A stretch of 64,000 bases of DNA from Burkholderia guangdongensis (GTDB lineage: Bacteria > Pseudomonadota > Gammaproteobacteria > Burkholderiales > Burkholderiaceae), in assembly GCF_013403875.1 (NCBI RefSeq), contig NZ_JACBNX010000001.1, forward strand, positions 533,811-597,810, written 5' to 3'. Of the stretch, positions 42,268-52,225 are shown piece after piece. The translations under genes and the position numbers were made by a program. Each line of letters starts with the position of its first letter. Positions within the stretch are counted from its first letter, which is position 1. A model generated the notes under the pieces. It made no database searches. It was not told the DNA's origin and saw only the letters and a program-made list of their open reading frames with translations.

Positions 42268-43947
42268 ATGACGCCCTACGACAGCAAGCCGTGGCGTTCG
42301 AGCTACACGGCAGACCTCCCGGCGACGATCACGCCGGACTTCAACGACGCGTTGAGCCTGTTCCGTGCGGCGGTCGCGCGCGCGCCGCAGCAGTCCGCGA
42401 TCCTGTACTTCGACGGCGCGCTGTCGTACGCGGCGCTCGACGCGCAGTCGGACGCGCTCGCGAGCGCGTGGCTCGAGCGCGGCTGCTCGCGCGGCGACCG
42501 GATCGCGATCTACCTGCAGAACCTGCCGCAGTTCGTGATCGCGCTCGTCGCCGCGTGGAAGCTCGGCGCGGTCGCGGTGCCGGTCAATCCGATGAACCGC
42601 GCGCGCGAGTTGCGCGTGTTGCTCGCCGATTCAGGCGCGCGGATGCTCGTGTGCCACGAGTCGCTGTACGCGGACGTCGTGCATCCGTTTCTGCTGCAGG
42701 AGGCCGAAGCGGCCGCGCGCGGCGAGCCGGCGGTGCAGACGGCCGTGATGACGACGTCCGAGCTCGAATGGCAGACCCGCAACGATCCGCGGCTGTTCTC
42801 GAACGCGCAGCGCCGGCCGGCCGACGGCGCGGAGGATCTGTCGACCGTGATCGCCGCGTACCGCGGCCGCCGGCCACCGCCGGTGCGGCTCGCGCCTGAC
42901 GACGTCGCGATGCTCGTCTACACGTCCGGCACGACCGGCGTGCCGAAGGGCGCGATGAACACGCACGGCAACGTCGCGTTCAACGCGCAGGTGTACCGCG
43001 ACTGGATCGGGCTGCGCGAGGGCGGGCCGATCCTCGGCGTCGCGCCGCTGTTCCACATCACGGGGCTCGTCGGGCACATCGGCGCGGCGTTCATCTGCGC
43101 GGCGCCGCTGATCCTCGCGTGCCGCTTCGAGCCGGGCGTGATTCTCGACGCGATCCGCGAGCACCGCGCCGAGTTCGTGATCGGCTCGATCACCGTGTTC
43201 ATCGCGCTGATGAACCATCCGGGCGCGACGCGCGAGCATCTCGCGTCGATGCGGCGGATCTATTCGGGCGGCGCGCCGATTCCACCGAGCGTCGTCGACG
43301 CGTTCCGCGACCGCTTCGGCCTGTACATCCACAATGGCTACGGGCTGACCGAGACGAACTCGCCGACGCACTGCGTGCCGGTCGGCCGCGAAGCGCCGGT
43401 CGATCCGGCGTCGGGGGCGCTTGCGGTCGGCGTGCCGGTGTTCAACGTCGAGTCGTACATCGGCGACGACGAGGGCCGGCCGCTGCCGGTCGGCGAAGTC
43501 GGCGAGATCATCTCGCGCGGGCCGATGATCGTGCCGGGATACTGGAACAAGCCGGCCGAGAGCGCAAAGGCGATCGTCGACGGTTACTTCCGCACCGGCG
43601 ACGTCGGCTTCATGGACGCGCAAGGCTGGTTCTATCTCGTCGACCGCAAGAAGGACATGATCAACGCGGGCGGCTACAAGGTCTGGCCGCGCGAGGTCGA
43701 GGACGTGCTGTATACGCATCCGGCGGTGCGCGAGGCGGCCGTCGTCGGCGTGCCCGACAGCTATCGAGGCGAGACCGTGAAGGCCGTCGTGAGCCTGAAG
43801 CCGGGCGCGCAGGCGACACCCGACGCGCTGGTCGCGTACTGCAAGGAGCGGATGGCCGCGTACAAGTATCCGCGGATCGTCGAGATCATCGCCGAGCTGC
43901 CGAAGACGGTGACCGGGAAGATCCTGCGGCGCGAATTGCGCGGGTGA
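42268..43947 (+). CDS. AMP-binding acyl-CoA ligase
   Basis: The 559-residue protein has the ANL superfamily P-loop YTSGTTGVPKG (residues about 213-223), the A4-A5 region (NGYGLTETNSP), the conserved GEIISRGPMIVPGYWNKP, DGYFRTGDVG, and PKTVTGKILRREL at the C-terminus with the lysine required for adenylation. It activates a carboxylic acid to its CoA thioester; chain length or aromatic nature is unknown. The cyclase upstream presumably makes or clears the acid. The start at 42268 is six bases after the cyclase stop. Confidence 0.94.
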   Translation: MTPYDSKPWRSSYTADLPATITPDFNDALSLFRAAVARAPQQSAILYFDGALSYAALDAQSDALASAWLERGCSRGDRIAIYLQNLPQFVIALVAAWKLGAVAVPVNPMNRARELRVLLADSGARMLVCHESLYADVVHPFLLQEAEAAARGEPAVQTAVMTTSELEWQTRNDPRLFSNAQRRPADGAEDLSTVIAAYRGRRPPPVRLAPDDVAMLVYTSGTTGVPKGAMNTHGNVAFNAQVYRDWIGLREGGPILGVAPLFHITGLVGHIGAAFICAAPLILACRFEPGVILDAIREHRAEFVIGSITVFIALMNHPGATREHLASMRRIYSGGAPIPPSVVDAFRDRFGLYIHNGYGLTETNSPTHCVPVGREAPVDPASGALAVGVPVFNVESYIGDDEGRPLPVGEVGEIISRGPMIVPGYWNKPAESAKAIVDGYFRTGDVGFMDAQGWFYLVDRKKDMINAGGYKVWPREVEDVLYTHPAVREAAVVGVPDSYRGETVKAVVSLKPGAQATPDALVAYCKERMAAYKYPRIVEIIAELPKTVTGKILRRELRG

Positions 43948-43954
43948 CAAAAAA

Positions 43955-43972
43955 GCCGCTCCGGAGAGCGGC
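43955..43972 (-). terminator. Terminator for ilvD
   Basis: GCCGCTC (43955-43961) pairs with GAGCGGC (43966-43972); on the minus strand the hairpin is followed by six U (A-run at about 43949-43954). It lies about 128 bases past the ilvD stop. Confidence 0.7.
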
Positions 43973-44099
43973 CTGGACTGGGAGCGGCGGCGGAACGGCG
44001 GGGGGCGGCAGGCCGGCGCAAGGCCGGCCAGACCACAGGGTCGGCCATAGGGTTGGCCACCCGCGCCGGCCACCAGCGCTGACCACCCGCGCCGGCCGT

Positions 44100-45959
44100 T
44101 CAGTCGTCCAGCAGCGACAGATCGCGCACCGCGCCCTTGTCGGCCGACGTGACCAGCAATCCATACGCCTTGAGCGCGGCGGACACCTTGCGCGGACGCG
44201 GCTTCACCGGCTTCCAGCCGAGCGCGTTCTGCTCGTCGCGGCGGCGCGCCAGTTCCTCGTCGGACACCAGCACGTCGATCGTGCGATTCGGGATGTCGAT
44301 GCGGATCCTGTCGCCGTTGCGCACCAGGCCGATCGCGCCGCCGGCCGCCGCTTCGGGCGAGCAGTGGCCGATCGACAGACCCGACGTGCCGCCCGAGAAG
44401 CGGCCGTCCGTCAGCAGCGCGCAGGCCTTGCCGAGGCCCTTCGACTTGATGTAGCTCGTCGGGTAGAGCATCTCCTGCATGCCGGGGCCGCCCTTCGGGC
44501 CTTCGTAGCGCACGATCACCACGTCGCCGGCCTGAACCTTGTCGGCGAGGATGTTCTCGACCGCCTCGTCCTGCGATTCGGTCACGTGGGCCGTGCCTTC
44601 GAACACGAGGATGCTGTCGTCCACGCCGGCGGTCTTCACCACGCAGCCGTCGCGCGCGATGTTGCCCGTCAGCACCGCGAGACCGCCTTCCTTCGAGAAC
44701 GCGTGCTCGTACGAGCGGATGCAGCCTTCGGCGCGGTCGAGGTCGAGGCTCGGCCAGCGCGTGCTCTGGCTGAACGCGACCTGCGTCGGGATGCCGGCCG
44801 GGCCGGCCTGGTAGAAGGTCCGGACCGCGTCGTCCTGCGTGCGGACGATGTCCCACTGATCCAGCGCGTCCTTCATCGTCGCGGTGTGCACGGTCGGCAC
44901 GTCGGTGTGCAGCTTGCCGGCGCGGTCGAGCTCGCCGAGGATCGCCATGATGCCGCCCGCGCGGTGCACGTCCTCGATGTGGTACTTGTTCGTGTTCGGT
45001 GCGACCTTGCAGAGCTGCGGCACGATGCGCGACAGGCGATCGATGTCGGTCATCGTGAAGTCGATGCCCGCCTCCTGCGCGACCGCGAGCAGGTGCAGGA
45101 TCGTGTTCGTGGAGCCGCCCATCGCGATGTCGAGCGTCATCGCGTTCTCGAACGCCTTGAAGCCGACCGAGCGCGGCAGCACGCGCGCGTCTTCCTGCTC
45201 GTAATACTGGCGGGCCAGCTCGACGATCCGGCGGCCCGCGCGCTTGAACAGCTGCTCGCGGTCCGCGTGCGTGGCGACCACCGTGCCGTTGCCCGGCAGC
45301 GACAGGCCGAGCGCCTCGGTCAGACAGTTCATCGAGTTCGCGGTGAACATCCCCGAGCACGAGCCGCAGGTCGGGCACGCGGAGCGCTCGACCTCGGCCA
45401 CTTCCGCGTCGGAATACTTGGTGTCGGCCGCGATCACCATCGCGTCGATCAGGTCGAGCTTCTTGACCTCGATCGCCTTCGTGACGGGATTCGCGAGACG
45501 CGTCTTGCCCGCTTCCATCGGTCCGCCGGACACGAAGATCACCGGGATGTTGAGCCGCATCGCGGCCATCAGCATGCCGGGCGTGATCTTGTCGCAGTTG
45601 GAGATGCACACCATCGCGTCGGCGCAGTGCGCGTTGACCATGTATTCGACCGAGTCCGCGATGATCTCGCGGCTGGGCAGCGAATACAGCATGCCGTCGT
45701 GGCCCATCGCGATGCCGTCGTCGACCGCGATCGTGTTGAACTCCTTGGCGACGCCGCCCGCGGCCTCGATCTCGCGCGCGACGAGCTGGCCGAGGTCCTT
45801 CAGGTGCACGTGCCCGGGCACGAACTGGGTGAACGAATTGACCACCGCGATGATCGGCTTCGAGAAATCGTCGTCTTTCATGCCGGTGGCGCGCCACAGC
45901 GAGCGCGCGCCCGCCATGTTGCGGCCGGCGGTCGAGGTTTTGGAACGGTATGTGGGCAT
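44100..45959 (-). CDS. ilvD: Dihydroxy-acid dehydratase
   Basis: The 619-residue protein starts [22 protein letters not shown]. Motifs include [31 protein letters not shown] with the cluster cysteines, and SLLDD at the end. It makes the 2-keto acids of valine and isoleucine from dihydroxy acids using an Fe-S cluster. Start is set at 45959, where the family N-terminus begins, instead of an upstream in-frame ATG. The unrelated LysR gene (46071-46997) follows on the same strand upstream. Confidence 0.96.
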   Translation of the reverse strand: MPTYRSKTSTAGRNMAGARSLWRATGMKDDDFSKPIIAVVNSFTQFVPGHVHLKDLGQLVAREIEAAGGVAKEFNTIAVDDGIAMGHDGMLYSLPSREIIADSVEYMVNAHCADAMVCISNCDKITPGMLMAAMRLNIPVIFVSGGPMEAGKTRLANPVTKAIEVKKLDLIDAMVIAADTKYSDAEVAEVERSACPTCGSCSGMFTANSMNCLTEALGLSLPGNGTVVATHADREQLFKRAGRRIVELARQYYEQEDARVLPRSVGFKAFENAMTLDIAMGGSTNTILHLLAVAQEAGIDFTMTDIDRLSRIVPQLCKVAPNTNKYHIEDVHRAGGIMAILGELDRAGKLHTDVPTVHTATMKDALDQWDIVRTQDDAVRTFYQAGPAGIPTQVAFSQSTRWPSLDLDRAEGCIRSYEHAFSKEGGLAVLTGNIARDGCVVKTAGVDDSILVFEGTAHVTESQDEAVENILADKVQAGDVVIVRYEGPKGGPGMQEMLYPTSYIKSKGLGKACALLTDGRFSGGTSGLSIGHCSPEAAAGGAIGLVRNGDRIRIDIPNRTIDVLVSDEELARRRDEQNALGWKPVKPRPRKVSAALKAYGLLVTSADKGAVRDLSLLDD

Positions 45960-46070
45960 TGTCGTTACTGAGGAAAGGTCGCAGAAAGTGAAAGCGGGCC
46001 ACCGGAATAAAGGCCCGTCGCGCGCCCGTGCAAACAACCTCTTGAGTCGCGCCGCAGGCAAACCCGGCGA

Positions 46071-46997
46071 TTATCCCATACCGCTCCGGGCGCGTGCTGG
46101 GCCGTCGAACGCCGCCATGACCCGCTGCCGGAACCACGCGTTGGCCGGATCCGCATCGGAATTCGCGTGCCAGTACAGATACGCGTCGCTCGACGCGTCG
46201 AACGGGCAGTCGAGCACCCGGTTGCCGAGCAGGTCGGTCAGCAGGCGCGCGTAGCGCTGCGGCATCGTCAGCAGCAGGTCGGTTTCGCTGACCACGCGGC
46301 ACGCGGCGAAGTAATGCATGCAGCGCAGCCGCACGCGGCGCCGCGCGCCGAGCTTCACGAGCTCCATGTCCTCGACGCCGTGTCCGCGCCGCCGGCTCGT
46401 GACGAGCACGTGCTCCTCCGCGAGATACGCGTCGAGATCGACGCGCCGCCCGATGCGCGGATGATCGCGCCGGCACAGCACGACGAACCGCTCCGACGCG
46501 AGCGGCGCGCTGCGCACCGCCTGCGGAATCGGCAGCAGCACGTCGATCGCGACGTCGAGCGCGCCCGACAGCAGGTCCGCCTCGAGCGAGTGCCGATCGT
46601 GCTGCACGGTGGCGACGTCGATCGACGGCGCATGCTCGGCCACGTAATGCATGACGGGCGGCAGCACGATCGATTCGAACGAGTCGCGCACGCCGAGCGT
46701 GAAGCGCTTGACCGTCGATTCGACGTCGAACTGGCTGGTTTCGTGCAGCGTGCGCTCGAACGTGCGCAGGCCGTCGCGCACGCGCGCGATGATCGAGCGC
46801 GTGAACGGCGTCGGCACCATCGAATGGCCGTGGCGCTCGAACAGCGGGTCGCCGAGCAGCTCGCGCAGCCGGTTCAGCGCGTGGCTGACCGCCGACTGGC
46901 TCAGGTTCAGCTGCTGCGCGGCGCGCGTGATGCTCTCCTGCGCGTAGATGCATTCGAGCACGACGAACAGGTTCAGGTCGATTCGCGAGATATGCAT
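46071..46997 (-). CDS. LysR-type transcriptional regulator
   Basis: The 308-residue protein opens MHISRIDLNLFVVLECIYAQESITRAAQQLNLSQSAVSHALNRLRELLGD, the 'RIDLNL' HTH variant shared with NodD-like and SyrM-like regulators. The C-terminal effector domain is present (RFTLGVRDSFESIVLPPV, YARLLTDLLG). It lies 111 bases upstream of ilvD in the same direction, so it may or may not control it. It is divergent from the squalene/phytoene synthase gene at 47207, which could be its target. Confidence 0.88.
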   Translation of the reverse strand: MHISRIDLNLFVVLECIYAQESITRAAQQLNLSQSAVSHALNRLRELLGDPLFERHGHSMVPTPFTRSIIARVRDGLRTFERTLHETSQFDVESTVKRFTLGVRDSFESIVLPPVMHYVAEHAPSIDVATVQHDRHSLEADLLSGALDVAIDVLLPIPQAVRSAPLASERFVVLCRRDHPRIGRRVDLDAYLAEEHVLVTSRRRGHGVEDMELVKLGARRRVRLRCMHYFAACRVVSETDLLLTMPQRYARLLTDLLGNRVLDCPFDASSDAYLYWHANSDADPANAWFRQRVMAAFDGPARARSGMG

Positions 46998-47206
46998 GAA
47001 ATGGGCGGAGTGAGGGCGATACTATTCATCTGCCGCATTTTAGACGCGTTCGCGCGTGCGTGCGCGTGTCGCCAGTCGCCGAACGCGATCGCCGCGCCGG
47101 CCGACGCGGCGGATGCACTACACTGGCGGGATTTTCGGCCCGCCGCGCCGCCCGTTCGTCGAGCTCATCGAGCATGTCGAGCGGTCGCGCCGATTTTCAC
47201 GGACCC

Positions 47207-48271
47207 ATGACACCCGACACCGATCGCGCCTTCCTTCTCGGCGACTTGCTGAAGAACGTTTCCCGCTCCTTCTATTTGACGCTGCGCGTGCTGCCCGACG
47301 GGATGCGCGATCCGGTCGGCCTCGCGTATCTGCTCGCGCGCGCGGCCGACACGATCGCGGACACCGCGCTGGTCGCGGCCGATCGCCGCACCGACCTCTT
47401 GACGCAGTTGCGCGCGAACGTCGAACGGCTCGACGACGGCGACGCGCTGTCGCGCGCGCTCGACGACGTGACGCAAATGCAGGCCGATTCGCACGAGCAC
47501 GTGCTGCTCGGCGCGATGAAGCCGATGCTCGCGCTGCTGCGCGCGCAGCCGGCGCAGGATCGCGCGGCGATCCAGAAGGTCGTCGCGACGCTGACGTCGG
47601 GGATGGCGTTCGATCTCGGCGCGTTTCCGGACGAGCGCTCGGGGCAGGTCGCCGCGCTCGGCACGCGCGATGCGCTCGATCGCTATACGTACCTGGTCGC
47701 GGGCTGCGTCGGCGAGTTCTGGACCGATATGACGGCCGCGCATACGCCGGCCGCGCGACGCTGGGATCTGCCGGACATGCGGGAGAAGGGGATCCGCTTC
47801 GGCAAGGCGCTGCAGATGACGAACATCGTGCGCGACTGCGCGAAGGATCTGCGGATCGGCCGCTGTTACGTGCCGCAGGCGGCGCTCGACGCGCACGGGC
47901 TGCAGGTCGGCGATCTGCTCGCGGCCCACGCGTCGCGGCGCGCGCGGCCGGTGCTGTTCGAGCTGCTGCGCATCGCGCTCGCGCAGTACTGCGACGCGTG
48001 CGCGTACACGCTCGCGATTCCGCGCCGCTTCGTGCGGCTGCGGCTTGCGTGCCTGTGGCCGATCCTGATCGGCCTCGAGACGCTCGAACTGCTCGCGCGC
48101 CACGACGCGTGGCTCGACCCCGCGCAGCCGGCGAAAGTGCCGCGCAAGCGCGTGTACCGGATCATCGCCGGCTCGCTCGCGATCGTCGGCTCGAATGCGG
48201 CGATTCGCGCGCGGCTCTCGCGTCTCGCCGATGCGGTCGATGCGCGGATCGCGGAGCACGGCGCGACCTGA
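47207..48271 (+). CDS. Squalene/phytoene synthase family protein
   Basis: The 354-residue protein has both aspartate-rich motifs of head-to-head prenyl synthases: DTIAD at residues 48-52 and RDCAKD with D210 and D214. It also has YTYLVAGCVGEFW and NIVRDCAKDLRIGRCYVP. Such enzymes condense two farnesyl or geranylgeranyl diphosphates to squalene or phytoene for hopanoids or carotenoids. No other hopanoid or carotenoid gene is in the window. The ATG at 47207 gives the conserved N-terminus (LLGDLLKNVSRSFYLTLRVLP). Confidence 0.9.
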   Translation: MTPDTDRAFLLGDLLKNVSRSFYLTLRVLPDGMRDPVGLAYLLARAADTIADTALVAADRRTDLLTQLRANVERLDDGDALSRALDDVTQMQADSHEHVLLGAMKPMLALLRAQPAQDRAAIQKVVATLTSGMAFDLGAFPDERSGQVAALGTRDALDRYTYLVAGCVGEFWTDMTAAHTPAARRWDLPDMREKGIRFGKALQMTNIVRDCAKDLRIGRCYVPQAALDAHGLQVGDLLAAHASRRARPVLFELLRIALAQYCDACAYTLAIPRRFVRLRLACLWPILIGLETLELLARHDAWLDPAQPAKVPRKRVYRIIAGSLAIVGSNAAIRARLSRLADAVDARIAEHGAT

Positions 48272-48630
48272 TCGCGGTGCCGTCGATGCCCCCGATGTCC
48301 GGAGCATGAAATATGCCCGCCACATTTGTCCAGACAGGCTGGATGCATCCGTCCGGTCATCTCAAGGCATACGATGACATGGGGCGAATTTGTCGCGCGA
48401 GTAAAAATGTAAAGCTAGGGTTTTTACCTATCTTCGATGGAAGCCCGCGTCCCGCAAGGGTTTTAGGGCGACGTGTAACTGTTTAGTGAATTTATGCGTT
48501 GCGCAGATCATACGATGACCGACGCATTGGTTGGGAAACATTTGGTAATCCGTCAGAATTGGGCCCGCATGTGCACGCACTGCGCACACCACACCACAAA
48601 AGAACTTCATTCTTTTCGGACGGAGCATCG
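48272..48630. other. 359-base upstream region of porin 2
   Basis: The region contains the inverted repeat GTAAAAA (48401-48407) and TTTTTAC (48421-48427) with 13 bases between. The word CATACGATGAC appears twice, at 48368-48378 and 48509-48519. These are candidate sites for porin regulation (for example an OmpR-type factor); no gene is supported. Confidence 0.5.
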
Positions 48631-49854
48631 ATGAAAAAGAGCGTCGCCCTCGCGATGACGGCAGCCGGTTTCGCGGCCGCCACCGCCCACGCCCAAAGCA
48701 GCGTGACCCTGTACGGTATCGTCGACAACGGTATCGCCTACCAGAACAATGCTGCGCCGAGCGTCGGCGCGACGTCGGGCGGCCACGCCGCATGGAAGAT
48801 GTCGACGGGCGTGTGGGCGGGCAGCCGCTTCGGCCTGAAGGGTGCGGAAGACCTCGGCGGCGGCACGAAGGCGATCTTCCAGCTCGAAGCCGGCGTGAAC
48901 ACCGCGAACGGCCAGTCGACGATCCCGAACGGCGGCATCTTCACCCGCCAGGCATGGGTTGGCCTGACCAACGCGACGTACGGTACGCTGACGGCCGGCC
49001 GCCAGTACACCGCGTACTACACGCTGCTGTCGCCGTATAGCCCGACGACCTGGCTGACCGGCTATTTCGGCGCGCACCCGGGCGACATCGACTCGCTCGA
49101 CACCAGCTACCGCACGAACAACTCGGTCGTCTACATGTCGCCGAGCTACTACGGCTTCACGGTCGGCGGCTCGTACGCGTTCGGCGGCGTGCCGGGCAGC
49201 GTGAACCAGGGCTCGACCTGGAGCGCGGCGGTCCAGTACCTGAACGGTCCGGCAGGGATCGCGGTCGGCTTCCAGCGCATCAACAACTCGACGCCGGGCG
49301 GCGGCGTGTGGGGCGCGAACTCGACGGCGCAGAACGGCCTGGATACGTCGGGCAACGGCGCGCAACCGGCGCTGTCGGCGATCAACAACGGTTACAAGAC
49401 CGCGCGTGCGCAGCAGCGCGTCGCCGTGACCGCGGGCTACCAGTTCTCGCCGGCATGGGACGTGTCGGCATCGTACTCGAACGTCCAGTACATCCCGGGC
49501 GCGAACTCGGCGTTCACGAACACCGCGATCTTCAACACGGCGGGCGCCGTGCTGCACTGGAAGGCGACGTCGGCATGGGATTTCGCGGCCGGCTACTCGT
49601 ACACGCGCGCGACCGAGGCGAACGGCATCTCGAGCTCGGCGAAGTACCATCAGGTCACGCTGTCGCAGTACTACACGCTGTCGAAGCGCACGGGCCTGTA
49701 CGCGGTCGAGGCGTATCAGCACGCGACCGGCAATACGCTGAACGCGGGCCAGATCACCAGTGCGACCGCATCGATCGGCGACGGCTTCGGCACCTCGCCG
49801 TCGGCGTCGCAAAACATGGTCGGCGTGGGCGTTGGCCTGATCCACCGCTTCTGA
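48631..49854 (+). CDS. Gram-negative general porin, second copy
   Basis: The 407-residue outer-membrane porin has a signal peptide MKKSVALAMTAAGFAAATAHA and mature start QSSVTLYGIVDNG. It ends with a terminal phenylalanine (VGVGLIHRF). Eyelet-loop and barrel-strand features include SRFGLKGAEDLGGGTKAIFQLE and TRQAWVGLTNATYGTLTAGRQYTAYY. It is paralogous to the porin at 16020-17195. A purine-rich GGAG at 48620-48623 precedes the start. A terminator closes the gene, and a long regulatory region precedes it. Confidence 0.95.
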   Translation: MKKSVALAMTAAGFAAATAHAQSSVTLYGIVDNGIAYQNNAAPSVGATSGGHAAWKMSTGVWAGSRFGLKGAEDLGGGTKAIFQLEAGVNTANGQSTIPNGGIFTRQAWVGLTNATYGTLTAGRQYTAYYTLLSPYSPTTWLTGYFGAHPGDIDSLDTSYRTNNSVVYMSPSYYGFTVGGSYAFGGVPGSVNQGSTWSAAVQYLNGPAGIAVGFQRINNSTPGGGVWGANSTAQNGLDTSGNGAQPALSAINNGYKTARAQQRVAVTAGYQFSPAWDVSASYSNVQYIPGANSAFTNTAIFNTAGAVLHWKATSAWDFAAGYSYTRATEANGISSSAKYHQVTLSQYYTLSKRTGLYAVEAYQHATGNTLNAGQITSATASIGDGFGTSPSASQNMVGVGVGLIHRF

Positions 49855-50198
49855 TGTCCGGCGGCGCTTCGGCGCCGCGGCGGAACGAGAAAGCCGGCTC
49901 TCGAGCCGGCTTTTTTGCATCTGGACGGTCGGCGTGTCACGTCGGCATCTTGCGGAACGCGATCGCGAAGCGGTTCCAGCTATTGATCGTGGACACTAGC
50001 AACTACAGAGCGCGCGACGCAATGCGCGGATGCAAGTGCGTGCGCCGTGGCGCAATATTCAACCTATCGGGTCGGCGGGGCGTCGAACACCGAAACCGGA
50101 CCTGCCCGCCGCGCATGCCGATATCCCGCCGGGCCACCCGGCGCCCGCCGCGTGCGACGCGCGGCTCCGTTTCCGTACTTTCGTAGGAGTGCCCGATC
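49855..50198. other. Gap between porin 2 and the PfpI-like gene
   Basis: Apart from the terminators listed, only Arg/Pro-rich compositional open frames are present. A weak ribosome site precedes the start at 50199. Confidence 0.5.
49861..49916 (+). terminator. Double hairpin terminator of porin 2
   Basis: First hairpin: GCGGCGC-TTCG-GCGCCGC (49861-49878), a UUCG tetraloop. Second hairpin: AAGCCGGCT (49891-49899) pairs with AGCCGGCTT (49904-49912), followed by a U-run to 49916. It is a textbook intrinsic terminator. Confidence 0.9.
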
Positions 50199-50885
50199 AT
50201 GAAGATTCTGGTTGTCCTGACGTCGCACGACGAACTCGGCACGACCGGCAACAAGACCGGCTTCTGGCTCGAGGAGCTGGCCGCGCCGTACTACGCGTTC
50301 AAGGGCGCGGGCGCCGAGCTGACGCTCGCGTCGCCGGCCGGCGGTCAGCCGCCGCTCGACCCGAAGAGCAGCGATCCGGGCTCGCAGACCGACGCGACGC
50401 GGCGCTTCGACGCGGACCCCGACGCGCGGGCCGCGCTCGCGACGACGCGGCGTCTCGCCGACGTGTCGGTCGACGACTACGACGCGGTGTTCTATCCGGG
50501 CGGCCACGGCCCGCTGTGGGATCTCGCCGACGATTCGCACTCGATCGCGCTGATCGAGCGCGCGATCGCGGCGGGCAAGCCGGTCGCCGCGGTCTGCCAC
50601 GCGCCGGGCGTGCTGCGCCACGTGAAGAATCCGGCGACCGGTGAATCGATCGTTCGCGGCAAGCACGTGACCGGCTTTTCGAACAGAGAGGAGGCGGCCG
50701 TCGAGTTGACCGAGGTCGTGCCGTTCCTCGTCGAGGACATGCTGAAGACGAACGGCGGCCTCTATACGCACGGCCCCGACTGGGCGCCGCACGTCGAGAC
50801 GGACGGGCTGCTGATCACCGGGCAGAATCCGGCGTCGTCGGAGCCGGTCGCGCAAGCGCTGCTCGCGCTGCTGAAGCGAGGCTGA
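50199..50885 (+). CDS. DJ-1/PfpI (type 1 glutamine amidotransferase-like) protein, Hsp31-like
   Basis: The 228-residue protein contains the DJ-1/PfpI nucleophile elbow AAVCHAPG with Cys133 followed by His134, and Glu25 in GFWLEELAAP. FYPGGHGPLWDL and NPASSEPVAQALL are typical of the Hsp31/YajL-like branch with glyoxalase or deglycase-type activity. It is predicted cytoplasmic. Two and a half 11-bp tandem copies of GCTGAAGCGAG span the 3' end and stop codon. The exact activity cannot be told. Confidence 0.9.
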   Translation: MKILVVLTSHDELGTTGNKTGFWLEELAAPYYAFKGAGAELTLASPAGGQPPLDPKSSDPGSQTDATRRFDADPDARAALATTRRLADVSVDDYDAVFYPGGHGPLWDLADDSHSIALIERAIAAGKPVAAVCHAPGVLRHVKNPATGESIVRGKHVTGFSNREEAAVELTEVVPFLVEDMLKTNGGLYTHGPDWAPHVETDGLLITGQNPASSEPVAQALLALLKRG

Positions 50886-51006
50886 AGCGAGGCTGAATCC
50901 GGCGCGACGACCGGCGCATGCCCCGACCCCGATAGAATGGCGGTGCGCGCAGGCATCGGCCTGCCGCGTATCGCCATTTCAATATCCAACGACAATCCGA
51001 GGTGTC

Positions 51007-52077
51007 ATGGGCGCGAACGTTCCGCCATCTTCCGATTCCTTCGATCGCCCGAGCGCGCAGCAGATCGCGCGGGCCGTGCTTTACGCGGGGCTGCTCGCGA
51101 TCGCGCTGTGGGTGATCCGCGACTTCATTCCGTCGATCGCGTGGGCATGCGTGATCGCGATCGCGCTGTGGCCGCTGCTGAAGCGCATCGAGACGCGTGC
51201 GCCGTTCCGCGGCCGGCCGACCTTCGTCGCGACCGCGATCACTGCCGCCGTGTCGCTGCTCGTCGTGCTGCCGTTCGCGATCGGGCTCGTGCAGGCGATC
51301 GGGCAGGCGCACGAGCTGCGCGAATGGGTGCGCGGGATCCAGCAGAACGGGCTGCCGTTGCCCGAGGTCGTCGCGCGGCTGCCGTTCGGCGCGACGCAGG
51401 TCGCCGCCTGGTGGCAGGCGCATCTCGCGCATCCGCTGCATTCGGCGACCGCGATGAAGGGCGTCAGCGGCGAGACGTTCCTCGCGGTCGGCCGCCAGTT
51501 CGGCTCGAAGCTCGCGCACGCGCTGCTTCAGTTCGGCTTCATGCTCGTCACGCTGTTCGTGATCCTGCGCGCCGGGCACCGCCTGTCGGGCGCGCTGCTG
51601 CACGGCGCGCGGCGTGCGTTCGGCAGCGGCGGCGCCGAGCTGATCGAGCGGATGGCCGCCGCGGTGCAGGGTACCGTGACGGGCCTCGTCGTCGTCGGGC
51701 TCGGCGAAGGCGCGCTGCTCGGCGTCGCGTATGTGCTCGCGGGCGTGCCGCATGCGGCGCTGCTCGGGCTCGTCACCGCAATCGCCGCGATGTTGCCGTT
51801 CTGTGCACCGGTCGTGTTCTGCGCGGCCGCGCTGTGGCTGTTCGTGCAGGGCGCGGCGGTGTGGGCGATCGTCGTCGCGGTCACCGGCTTCGTCGTCGTG
51901 TTCGTCGCCGAGCATTTCGTGCGGCCTGTGCTGATCGGCAATTCCGCGCGGCTGCCGTTCCTGCTCGTGCTGTTCGGGATTCTCGGCGGCGCCGAGACGT
52001 TCGGGCTGCTCGGCCTGTTCATCGGCCCCGCGCTGATGACCGTGCTCACGATGCTGTGGACGGAATGGGTCGAATAA
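51007..52077 (+). CDS. AI-2E family transporter
   Basis: The 356-residue inner-membrane protein has about eight helices, with IALWVIRDFIPSIAWACVIAIALWP near the N-terminus and NSARLPFLLVLFGILGGAETFGLLGLFIGPALMTVL near the C-terminus, typical of the AI-2E/TqsA/PerM family. Family members are efflux permeases of uncertain substrate; autoinducer-2 export is only one proposal. It is an isolated gene, 149 bases before the lipoprotein gene. Confidence 0.9.
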   Translation: MGANVPPSSDSFDRPSAQQIARAVLYAGLLAIALWVIRDFIPSIAWACVIAIALWPLLKRIETRAPFRGRPTFVATAITAAVSLLVVLPFAIGLVQAIGQAHELREWVRGIQQNGLPLPEVVARLPFGATQVAAWWQAHLAHPLHSATAMKGVSGETFLAVGRQFGSKLAHALLQFGFMLVTLFVILRAGHRLSGALLHGARRAFGSGGAELIERMAAAVQGTVTGLVVVGLGEGALLGVAYVLAGVPHAALLGLVTAIAAMLPFCAPVVFCAAALWLFVQGAAVWAIVVAVTGFVVVFVAEHFVRPVLIGNSARLPFLLVLFGILGGAETFGLLGLFIGPALMTVLTMLWTEWVE

Positions 52078-52225
52078 TCGGGGCGCATGCAACGATTGTT
52101 GACCGCTTGTTGGCCATTCGGCCCTGGGTTGGCGCCGGTCTTTACAATTCTTGGCCATTGCGGTGAGCGTCTCGATTAGCATGAGGTTTTCATCGCGCGA
52201 TCTCGCGCCGCCGAATTTTCCGATC

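Noticed and set aside
42631..46953. 1440-codon open frame on the minus strand across the ligase, ilvD and LysR genes
   Set aside because: Crosses three well-identified genes on both strands, and its translation is low-complexity Arg-rich sequence without motifs.
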